DNA of 64,000 nt from Deltaproteobacteria bacterium (lineage in GTDB: Bacteria; Desulfobacterota; Desulfobacteria; Desulfobacterales; SpSt-501), in assembly GCA_016219005.1 (NCBI GenBank), contig JACRCN010000101.1, positions 25,486-89,485 of the forward strand, written 5' to 3'. The stretch's first letter is position 1, and each line of letters starts with the position of its first letter. A program made the translations under genes and the position numbers. The notes beneath the pieces are model-generated. The model saw nothing but the letters and a program-made list of their open reading frames with translations, searched no databases and was not told where the DNA came from. This document shows, one piece after another, positions 26,932-35,142 of the stretch.

Positions 26932-28851
26932 ATGATCAGCATAACACTTCCGGATGGTAACATAAAGAATTTTGAGCAGCCGCTGTCCGGGCTGGACCTG
27001 GCCGTGAGCATCTCCGAAGGGCTCGCCCGCAACTGTGTCGCGATGGAGCTGGACCAGCGGCTGGTGGACCTGAACGCGCGCATCGACCGTGATGCGGCCG
27101 TGCGTCTGGTCACCACGAAGGACCCGGAGGCGCTTGCGATCATGCGCCACAGCGCGGCCCACGTCATGGCCCAGGCCATCCTGCGGCTCTACCCGGAGGC
27201 CAAGCTCACCATCGGCCCGGTGGTCGAAGAGGGCTTCTACTATGACATCGACATGCCGCCGGTGTCGGAGGAGGACTTTCCCCGCATCGAGGCCGAGATC
27301 CAGAAACTCATCAAGGCCAAGCTCCCGATCCGCCGCCGGGAAGTCACCCAGGCCGAGGCTCTGGCGCTCTACCAGCACGAGCCTTACAAGCTGGAGATGA
27401 TTCAGGATCTGACGGAAGGCACCATCTCAGTCTACGAGCAGGGCGAATTCGCCGATCTGTGCCGCGGGCCCCATGTGCCCCACACCGGCTTCGTCAAGGC
27501 CATCAAGCTGCTCAAGGTGTCGGGCGCCTACTGGCGCGCCGACCCGTCCCGCGCCCAGTTGCAGCGCATTTACGGCACCGCCTACTTCGACAAGAAGGAG
27601 CTCGATGCCTACCTGCACTTCATCGAGGAGGCCAAGCGCCGCAACCACCGCAAGATCGGCCAGGCGCTGGAGTTGTTCAGCTTCCACGACGAGGCCCCGG
27701 GCATGCCCTTCTTCCACCCCAAGGGGATGGTCATCTGGAATGCGTTGCTGGAGTACTGGCGCATGGAACACCGCGTCGCCGGCTACGTGGAGACCAAAAC
27801 CCCGATCATGTTGAACCGCGCTCTCTGGGAGCGCTCCGGCCACTGGGCGAACTATCGCGAGAACATGTACACCGCCATGATCGACGAGGTGGAGTATGCC
27901 ATCAAGCCCATGAACTGCCCGGGCGGAATGCTGCTCTACAGTTGCAGGCCCCATTCCTACCGGGACCTTCCGCTACGGGCCGCGGAGGTCGGGCTGGTGC
28001 ACCGCCACGAGCTCTCCGGGGTGCTCTCCGGCCTGTTTCGGGTACGGGCCTTCCACCAGGACGACGCCCACATTTTCATGACCCCCACTCAGATCGAACA
28101 GGAGATCCTGGGGGTGCTGCGCCTCGTGGAGCGAATCTACAGCACCTTCGGCCTGGGTTTTCACCTCGAACTGTCCACGCGGCCCAAGAAATCGATCGGC
28201 ACCGACGAGCAGTGGGAACTGGCTACCGGCGGCCTGAAATCGGCGCTGGCCGCCTACGGTCGGGACTGCAAGCTGAACGAGGGCGACGGTGCCTTCTACG
28301 GGCCGAAGATCGACGTCCACATAAAGGACGCCCTGGGCCGGACCTGGCAGTGCGGGACCATCCAGCTCGACATGTCGCTTCCGGAACGTTTCAACCTGCA
28401 TTTCGTGGACAAGGACAACGAGCGCAAGCGGCCGATCATGATCCACCGGGTCATCTACGGGTCGATCGAGCGGTTTCTCGGGATCCTTGTCGAGCACTTC
28501 GCCGGACGGTTCCCACTGTGGATGACGCCGGTGCAGGCCGTGATCCTGCCCATGAACGACGAAATGGTCTCCTATGCCGAAGAGGTCAAGGCCCGGTTCG
28601 ACGCGGCCGGCCTGCGCACCGAGGTGGACAGCCGCACGGAAAGTCTGAATAAAAAGGTGCGCGAGGCCCAGCTCGTCCAAACACCGCTCACCCTCACCAT
28701 CGGCGCGAAGGAGAAAGACGCCGGGACGCTGGCGGTGAGGACTCTGGACGGCAAGGTGACCTACGGGGTTTCCCACCAGGGATTCATCGACGCCGTGCTC
28801 GACAACATCCGTCGGCGCGCGCTCACGCTGGATGTCTTCCCGACCGGATGA
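26932..28851 (+). CDS. thrS: Threonyl-tRNA synthetase
   Basis: A 639-residue class II synthetase with all expected parts: TGS domain (1-60), editing domain with HSAAHVMAQAI at about 75, catalytic core with MNCPGGMLLYSC (zinc Cys) and VHRHELSGVLSGLFRVRAF, and the C-terminal anticodon-binding domain (MTPVQAVILPMNDEM). It charges tRNA-Thr and hydrolyses Ser-tRNA-Thr. ATG 26932 starts the TGS homology after AAAGAGATT. The 237-base leader before it contains an inverted CCGCGG pair but no recognisable T-box. A small Cys-rich gene follows after four bases. Confidence 0.95.
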   Translation: MISITLPDGNIKNFEQPLSGLDLAVSISEGLARNCVAMELDQRLVDLNARIDRDAAVRLVTTKDPEALAIMRHSAAHVMAQAILRLYPEAKLTIGPVVEEGFYYDIDMPPVSEEDFPRIEAEIQKLIKAKLPIRRREVTQAEALALYQHEPYKLEMIQDLTEGTISVYEQGEFADLCRGPHVPHTGFVKAIKLLKVSGAYWRADPSRAQLQRIYGTAYFDKKELDAYLHFIEEAKRRNHRKIGQALELFSFHDEAPGMPFFHPKGMVIWNALLEYWRMEHRVAGYVETKTPIMLNRALWERSGHWANYRENMYTAMIDEVEYAIKPMNCPGGMLLYSCRPHSYRDLPLRAAEVGLVHRHELSGVLSGLFRVRAFHQDDAHIFMTPTQIEQEILGVLRLVERIYSTFGLGFHLELSTRPKKSIGTDEQWELATGGLKSALAAYGRDCKLNEGDGAFYGPKIDVHIKDALGRTWQCGTIQLDMSLPERFNLHFVDKDNERKRPIMIHRVIYGSIERFLGILVEHFAGRFPLWMTPVQAVILPMNDEMVSYAEEVKARFDAAGLRTEVDSRTESLNKKVREAQLVQTPLTLTIGAKEKDAGTLAVRTLDGKVTYGVSHQGFIDAVLDNIRRRALTLDVFPTG

Positions 28852-28855
28852 CCCC

Positions 28856-29092
28856 ATGTGCTCGCGTAAACCCAAAACCCAACAGACGCCCGCCAACGCC
28901 GGCGTCTCCACGAGCCGGATCCCCTTCTGCGATCTGCGCTGCACGTGCGCCGATTTCGCCCAGGCCACTGCGCTCGACGGCAGCTGCCGTACTTTCATGT
29001 CTCTGTGGTGTAAAAAACTCGGCCGGCACGTGACCAAGAACGCCCCGTGCGAGGCGCGTTTCGGCCGGCGCCGACCCACGACGGGGTTTTAG
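28856..29092 (+). CDS. Small cysteine-rich protein of unknown function
   Basis: A 78-residue basic protein with seven Cys (C2, C25, C29, C31, C44, C52, C65) in the block RIPFCDLRCTCADFAQATAL, then DGSCRTFMSLWCKKLGRHVT and KNAPCEARF. The spacing suggests metal or Fe-S binding, but I do not recognise the family. It begins four bases after the thrS stop, and its reading frame has codon use like its neighbours. An in-frame ATG at 28832 inside thrS is an alternative start. Confidence 0.6.
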   Translation: MCSRKPKTQQTPANAGVSTSRIPFCDLRCTCADFAQATALDGSCRTFMSLWCKKLGRHVTKNAPCEARFGRRRPTTGF

Positions 29093-29149
29093 CGAGCTTG
29101 AACGCGCAAGGCCGAAAGCTCACACACGGGTAAGGGTGACAATCCAATT

Positions 29150-29560
29150 ATGCTGTCGCTACCGATGCACATGCTGCCGGACCTGGTCCCGCTCATCCTT
29201 TACTGCGTTTTTATCTATATCCAATCGTGCCTGCCGGCCCCGTTCGAGACGCCGGAAGCGTCGCATCTGGACAAACTGCTGCACCTCGGGGCTTATGGGG
29301 TGATGGCCGTTTTGTTCTATCGGACCTACCTGGCCGGCTGGCCCCGGGCGCTGAAGCGGACGCTGATGTGGGCCAGTGTGATCTCCACCGCACTCTACGG
29401 GTTGAGCGACGAGATCCACCAGTATTTTGTGCCCGACCGCAGCGCGGATCCCCTCGACTGGTTGGCCGATGTCGTCGGCGGTGCCTTGGGGGCTGTCATT
29501 TACCAGCGGCTCTTTGATGCCGCCCGCAAAAGCCGGAAGTTCCATCCGCCTCCAAGCTGA
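29150..29560 (+). CDS. VanZ-family membrane protein
   Basis: A 136-residue protein with about four hydrophobic helices and the VanZ-like signature: HLDKLLHLGAYGVMAVLFYR, then YGLSDEIHQYFVPDRSADPL, DWLADVVGGALGA. VanZ gives low teicoplanin resistance in enterococci; most relatives have no known role. The start could be ATG 29150 or the later ATG 29165. Confidence 0.85.
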   Translation: MLSLPMHMLPDLVPLILYCVFIYIQSCLPAPFETPEASHLDKLLHLGAYGVMAVLFYRTYLAGWPRALKRTLMWASVISTALYGLSDEIHQYFVPDRSADPLDWLADVVGGALGAVIYQRLFDAARKSRKFHPPPS

Positions 29561-29589
29561 TTGACAAAACTGACGGGTTCAGATAGAGA
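29561..29589 (+). promoter_or_regulatory. Possible promoter of the formate dehydrogenase gene
   Basis: TTGACA (29561-29566) and TAGAGA (29584-29589) are separated by 17 bases, about 75 bases before ATG 29663. The -10 match is weak. The leader also has a CAAGCTCAAGGTTTCAAGC low-complexity stretch. Confidence 0.4.
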
Positions 29590-29662
29590 ATCGTCTCAAG
29601 CTCAAGGTTTCAAGCGACAAATAGCCAAGGATAACGAAAACTTAAAATTTTTTGAAGGGCCT

Positions 29663-32443
29663 ATGACCGCGGAAGCGAACCCGAACACGATCACGATCAA
29701 CGGCAGCGAGTTCACCTTTCAACCCGGTGAAACCATTCTTGAAGTCGCCCGGCACAACGCTATCGACATTCCGACACTTTGTCATCTGAAGGCGGCGGAC
29801 CCGACCGGCGCCTGCCGCGTGTGCCTGGTGGAGGTGCAGGGGGCGCGTTCGCTCGTGGCCTCCTGCGCCATGCCGGCCGCCCCCAGGATGGTGGTCCACA
29901 CGGAGTCCCCCAAGGTGGTCACCGCCCGGCGGCTAGTGATCCAGCTGCTGCTGGCGTCGGGAAACCACAACTGCCTCGTGCAGGGTTCCGACGGCCGCAG
30001 TTTCGAAGAGTACGCGGCCCGGTTGCAGCATGCCGGCGGCGGCATCGAGCCCTGCCCGGTGTGGGGCGACTGCCGGCTGCAGGAGCTGGCCTGGCGCTAC
30101 GGGCTGACCGGCGGTCGTTTCAGCCCCACCCCGGTCCGCTACCCGCTGGAAGACGTCAACCCCTTCATCGTGCGGGACTTTGCGCGCTGCATCCTTTGCG
30201 GCCGCTGCGTCCAGGCCTGCAACGAGGTCCAGGTGAACCAGGCCATCCACTTCGGCTACCGCGGCGCCAAGAGCAAGATCATCGCGGCCGGCGACCGGCC
30301 CTATCGCGACTCGGACTGCGTTTTCTGCGGCGAGTGCGTCCAGGCCTGTCCGGTGGGGGCTTTGGTGGAAAAGGATGCCCGCGGAAAGGTCTGGCCGAGA
30401 GATGTCCAGAAAACCGTCCGCACCACCTGCACTTACTGCGGTGTCGGCTGCCAGACGCAGCTGCACATTAAGGACAACGGGGTGGTCAAAATCACCGGCG
30501 TGCAGGAAGTGGCGCCGAACTACGGCAGCCTGTGCGTCAAGGGACGTTTCGGCTTCGATTTCATCGGGTCGTCCGAACGCCTGAAGACTCCGCTGATCCG
30601 TGAGAAAGACCGGTTCCGGGAGGCCACGTGGGAAGAGGCGCTCGATCGGGTGGCACGCCGGCTGGGGGAGATCAAGGCCGCCGACGGGCCGGACAGCATC
30701 GCGGTCCTGACCTCTGCACGCATTACCAACGAGGAGAACTACATCGCCCAAAAGTTCACCCGGGCGGTGCTGCAAACCAACAACATCGACCACTGCGCCC
30801 GTCTCTGACACTCCTCCACTGTGGCCGGTCTGGCCGCAGCCTTCGGCAGCGGGGCGATGACCAACACCATCGGCGACATCGAGCAGTCCGACGTCATTCT
30901 GATCGCCGGCTCCAACACCACCGAGAATCATCCCGTCATCGCGACCGTCGTCAAGCGCGCCGTGCACCTGAAGGGCAAGACGCTCATCGTGGTCGATCCC
31001 CGGCGCATCAAGATCAGCGACTTTGCCCACACCTGGCTCAGGCCCCACCTGGGAACCGATGTCGCCTGGATCAACGGCATGCTGCACGTGATCATCGCCG
31101 AGAACCTGCACTCCAAAGAATTCGTGGAAAGCCGCACCACGGGCTTCGAGGCGCTCAAGCAGGCCGTTGCCAGATACACCCCGGAGTATGTCGAAGCCAT
31201 CACGGGCATCCCCGCCCGGGACCTGACCGAGGCCGCACGCCTCTTTGCAGGGGCTGAGCGCGGCAGCATCCTTTATTGCATGGGGATCACCCAGCACACC
31301 ACCGGAACCGATAACGTCAAGTCGCTCGCCAACCTGGCCATGCTCTGCGGCAACCTGGGGATCGCCGGCGGCGGGGTGAACCCCCTGCGGGGTCAGAACA
31401 ACGTGCAGGGCGCCTGCGACATGGGCGGACTGCCGGATGTGTTTTCCGGTTATCAGAAAGTGGCGGACCCCCAGGCCCGCGCGCGCATGCAGGCGGCCTG
31501 GAACGTCGACCGTCTGCCCGAAAAGCCCGGGCTGAAAGTCACCGATATGTTGCCCGCCGCCCACGACGGGACGCTTAAGGCGATGTACATCATCGGCGAA
31601 AACCCACTGGTCTCCGACCCCGACCTGAACCATGCCGAAAAAAGTCTGGGCCATCTCGAATTCCTGGTGGTCCAGGACATCTTCATGACCGAGACCGCCG
31701 CGAAGGCGGATGTCGTGCTGCCCTCGGCCTGCTACGCGGAAAAAGACGGGACCTTTTCCAACACCGAACGTCGGGTTCAGCGCGTGCGCAAGGCGGTCGA
31801 ACCTCCCGGCGATGCCCGCGAAGACTGGAAGATTATCTGCGCGATCGCCGGCCGCATGGGCTACCCTATGCCCTACGCCGACAGCCGGGAGATCATGGAC
31901 GAGCTGCGCCGCGTGACGCCGTCCTATGCCGGGATCAGCTACGAACGCATCGAACACGAGGGCATCCACTGGCCCTGTCCGAACGAAGAACATCCGGGAA
32001 CGCCCATCCTGCACCGCGAGCAGTTCACCATCGGCCGGGGAATTTTCCACGCCATCGACTGGGTCCCTCCGGCCGAAAGGACCGACGTGGACTTCCCGCT
32101 TTATCTCACCACCGGCCGGGTGCTCTACCAGTATCACACCGGCACGATGACCATGAAGACCGGCGGTTTGAACGAGATCGCGCCGGAGTGCTTCGTCGAG
32201 ATTTCCGCATTCGATGCAAAGGCCAACGGGGTCCAGGAGGGCCATCTCGTCACCATCGCCTCCCGACGGGGGAGCATCCAGGCCCGTATCCGGGTCTCCC
32301 CCAAAGCGGTGGCGGGGACCGTGTTCCTGCCGTTCCACTACGCCCAGGCCGCGGCCAACCGTTTGACCAGCGACGCCCTGGACCCGGTCTGCGGAATCCC
32401 CGAGTTCAAGGTCTGTGCGGTGAAGCTGCAACGGGCCGCGTGA
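29663..32443 (+). CDS. fdhA: Selenocysteine-containing formate dehydrogenase, NuoG-like N-terminus
   Basis: Reading the in-frame UGA at 30806-30808 as Sec382 gives a 926-residue protein. Domains in order: [2Fe-2S] ferredoxin (about 5-80, DPTGACRVCLVEVQG), His/Cys [4Fe-4S] site (GNHNCLVQG, CPVWGDCRLQELA), two [4Fe-4S] motifs (CILCGRCVQACN, CVFCGECVQACP), then the molybdo/tungstopterin catalytic subunit with CTYCGVGCQ, catalytic CARLUHSST, and C-terminal dinucleotide-binding domain. This is the type that oxidises formate (or reduces CO2) and passes electrons to NAD or ferredoxin partners. ATG 29663 follows GAAGGG. No NuoE/F-like or other partner subunit lies nearby. A strong bidirectional terminator follows. 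Confidence 0.93.
30806..30840 (+). promoter_or_regulatory. SECIS element of the formate dehydrogenase gene
   Basis: The UGA at 30806-30808 is followed after ten bases by stem CTGTGGCC (30819-30826), loop GGTCT (30827-30831) and GGCCGCAG (30832-30839). The stem is fully paired with one G-U. The GGTCT loop is the same as that of the well-studied E. coli fdhF SECIS, which binds SelB. Confidence 0.9.
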
Positions 32444-32521
32444 ACGCGGGCCGGGTCGAAGCTCGAAGGAAAAGCAGCCAGGCAGAGGGCATTGGGCATC
32501 GGGTCGCAACGAGAATAAAAA

Positions 32522-32554
32522 AAGCAGGGCCGGAAATTCGGCCCTGCTTTTTTT
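32522..32554. terminator. Bidirectional rho-independent terminator
   Basis: AAGCAGGGCCG (32522-32532) and CGGCCCTGCTT (32539-32549) form a perfect 11-bp stem with loop GAAATT. It is flanked by T-runs on both strands. It ends the formate dehydrogenase transcript and the convergent Fe-S oxidoreductase transcript. Confidence 0.92.
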
Positions 32555-32567
32555 GCTTCGAGCTTTT

Positions 32568-33890
32568 TTATTCTTCCGCTTCCCGCGTCTCCGGCATGAG
32601 CAGTTCCGCCAGGTCCTCCCCGAGGTAGGTGCGTTCGTTCGGGCCGAGGATTCCCATGGCGAGACAGATCATGGTCCAGAGGTGGACCGTGTGATAGTGC
32701 CCCTCGAAGTGCTCGCTCAGGTCGTGGATCTGGGCGTGGCAGTTGTGGCAGGGGGTGATCGCGTAGGTGGCGCCTGTCGCCATGATTTGCTCGAACTTCA
32801 GCTTACCGTACTCGCGGCGCGCTTCCGGGAGCCCCGACTGCAGGAACCCACCGCCGCCGCCGCAGCAGTAGTTGTTGGAGCGGTTGGGGGTCATGTCAAC
32901 GAAGTTTTCCTCGCCCACCACCGCTTTGACCACATAGCGCAGATCTTCGGCCACGGGATCGCCGAGACTTTTGCGCACCAGCTGGCAGGGGTCCTGGACT
33001 GTGAACTTGACCTTGAGGTCCTTGTTCCAGTCGGAGTTGACCTTGAGCTTGCCCTCGCGAACCCACTGGGCATAGAGCTGGATGATGCTCATGATTTCGA
33101 ATTTGTGGGAGATGTTGAACTTTTTCAGTCCGGCCCGGACTGCGAAGAGTTCGTGCCCTCACTCCGTGTTGAGCCAATATTTGCAGCCAAGGTCGTCCAC
33201 GGCCTTGGCCTTCACCTCCACGATGTGTTTCCACGACTCGGTGTCGGCCATGAACATGCAGTAGTTCTCGGCGGCCCAGCCCTTGGTGCCGTAAGTCCAG
33301 TCGGCGCCGGCCAAGTGCAGGATCTTCCACAGCGGCACCATCTCGTCCGGCTCGGTGACCGGTTCGCGGGAGTTCTGGTTGAGGAAGTACATGGCACCCT
33401 GCTTGTTGACGGGCGCCTGGAGTTCCTCCCAGCCCACTTGGGTATTGCGAACCTCCTCGGCGACGTCTTCGACCACGAACTTGAAGTCCTCCTCGGAGGC
33501 ACCCATGGCGCTGCAGGTGTCGTGTTTGAGGGCCATGTTGCAGGAGCCCAGGATCCCCTTGGGGCGCTCATCCCGCGGTCGGCTCCCCCGAACGTTGAAC
33601 ACCAGCTGGGGAATGTCGATTTTCATAGGGCAGACATAGATGCAGCGCTGGCACATGGTGCACATCCAGGCCCATTCCGATTTCAGGAGTTCCTCGTCCA
33701 TGCCGAGGGCCGCCATGCGCAGGAACTTGCGCGGGTCCATGCCCTCCAGACCGGTGGCCGGGCAGCCGGACGAGCAGGCGCCGCAGGTCAGGCAGAGGTT
33801 GAGATTTCCACCATCGGGCAGCAGCTGCTTCACTTTGTCGATGAACATGCTTTTCTTTTTACCGCTGATTTTGATCGCTTCTTCAGCCAT
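32568..33890 (-). CDS. Selenocysteine-containing HdrD/GlpC-like Fe-S oxidoreductase
   Basis: Reading UGA at 33161-33159 as Sec244 joins two open frames into one 440-residue protein. The N-terminus has two [4Fe-4S] motifs (C33, C36, C39, C43; C77, C80, C83, C87). The C-terminus has a cysteine-rich CCG domain (C302, C342-C343, C381, C384), and Sec244 lies in WLNTE-U-GHELFAVRAGL where I would expect a Cys from related proteins. HdrD-type proteins use such domains for disulfide reduction with unusual 4Fe-4S clusters. GGGGAGG precedes ATG 33890. A perfect hairpin follows the UGA. There is no membrane partner (HdrE, DsrM-type) next door. Alternatives: a true stop, making two half-genes, is less likely because the frame and homology continue. 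Confidence 0.85.
33126..33161 (-). promoter_or_regulatory. Candidate SECIS of the HdrD-like gene
   Basis: After UGA (33161-33159) and 16 bases, the minus strand has CAGTCCG-GGC-CGGACTG (33142-33126), a perfect 7-bp hairpin. Spacing and a loop starting with GG fit a bacterial SECIS. Confidence 0.72.
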
Positions 33891-33999
33891 TCCAATTAAC
33901 CTCCCCTGGAATTATCAAGGCCAGTTGCTGGTATAAAGTCTGAACATACTAAATTGATGCAAAAACACAAGCGAAAAATGAAGGCGTGCGGGCCGGCCG

Positions 34000-34977
34000 T
34001 CAAACCGTAAACACCGAAGAGCCGGTGGTCTTGCGTCCTTCCAGGTCCCGGTGGGCGCGCGGGGCTTCGGCGAGCGGGTAGGTCTGGCGCACCGCGACCG
34101 TGACCGCCCCCTTCTGAACCACTTCGAAGAGGTCCCGGGCATGGGCCAGGAGGTCCTCCCGCCGGGCGGTGTAGGTCATGAGCGTGGGGCGGGTCAGGAA
34201 AAGCGATCCTTTTTGCGCCAGCAAAGCGGGATCGAAGAGTCCAATCGGCCCGGCGGACTGGCCGAAGGACACCAGCATGCCCATCGGCCGCAGACAGTCG
34301 AGGGACTTCAGGAACGTGGTCTGGCCGACCGAATCGTACACCACGTCGACGCCCTTGCCGCCCGTGATGTCCTTGACGCGGGCGGCGAAGTCCTCCTTCG
34401 TGTAGAGAATCGGGTGGTGGCAGCCGTGGGCTTTGGCGATCTCGGCTTTTTCGGGGCTGCCCACCGTTCCGATCACGGTCGCGCCCAGATGCCGGGCCCA
34501 TTGGCAGACGATGAGGCCGACGCCGCCGGCAGCAGCATGGATCAGCAGAGTCGTGCCGGGACCGACCGGCCAGCAGCCTTTCAAGAGATACCGCGCCGTC
34601 ATGCCCTGGAGCATCATGGCGGCGGCCTGCAGAGCGGATATGCCGGAGGGAAGCTGCACCAGCCGATGGGCCGGAATACGGCGCTTCTCGGCGTAGGCCC
34701 CGGGCGGAACGCCGGCATAGGCCACGCGGTCGCCCACGGCCACCTCGACAACCTCCGGGCCGATGGCCTCAACCACCCCGGCGGCCTCCAGGCCGGGGGT
34801 GGCCGGGAGGGTGGGCAGGGGGTAGAGGCCTGAGCGATGGTAGACGTCGATGTAGTTCAGGCCGACGGCCTCGTGACGCACGAGGGCCTCGCCGGGGCCG
34901 GGAGTTCCGGGGTCAACATCTTCCCATCGCAGCACCTCGGGCCCGCCATGCTGATGGATGCGGATGGCTTTGACCAT
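34000..34977 (-). CDS. Zinc-independent quinone oxidoreductase (MDR family)
   Basis: A 325-residue NADPH:quinone reductase-type protein. The segments are VKAIRIHQHGGPEVLRWEDV, GLNYIDVYHRSGLYPLPTLP, and the nucleotide-binding AAAGGVGLIVCQWARHLGA. No zinc-binding Cys/His set is present, as expected for the QOR branch. It reduces quinones or other enones with NADPH. ATG 34977 is chosen because AGGAGG precedes it. It lies between two predicted selenoprotein genes, all on the same strand, but the gaps of about 110-165 bases leave cotranscription uncertain. Confidence 0.92.
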   Translation of the reverse strand: MVKAIRIHQHGGPEVLRWEDVDPGTPGPGEALVRHEAVGLNYIDVYHRSGLYPLPTLPATPGLEAAGVVEAIGPEVVEVAVGDRVAYAGVPPGAYAEKRRIPAHRLVQLPSGISALQAAAMMLQGMTARYLLKGCWPVGPGTTLLIHAAAGGVGLIVCQWARHLGATVIGTVGSPEKAEIAKAHGCHHPILYTKEDFAARVKDITGGKGVDVVYDSVGQTTFLKSLDCLRPMGMLVSFGQSAGPIGLFDPALLAQKGSLFLTRPTLMTYTARREDLLAHARDLFEVVQKGAVTVAVRQTYPLAEAPRAHRDLEGRKTTGSSVFTV

Positions 34978-35142
34978 ATAATTATCCTCCTGCAATTCTC
35001 AAATTATTTGCATCCGCGCCCACTTGCGGCGCCGGTCGTCAACTTCGCCGTAGAATATCTGCTCCCATGGCCCAAAGTCAAGCCTGCCCCGGGTTACGGC
35101 GACCACCACCTCCCGGCCCATGACCCGGCGTGTCGCGTGAGT

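Noticed and set aside
33159..33161. UGA as a real stop or frameshift making two half-genes of the HdrD-like protein
   Set aside because: The frame is unchanged, the protein pattern continues across the codon, and the downstream half has no ribosome site at its first Met.
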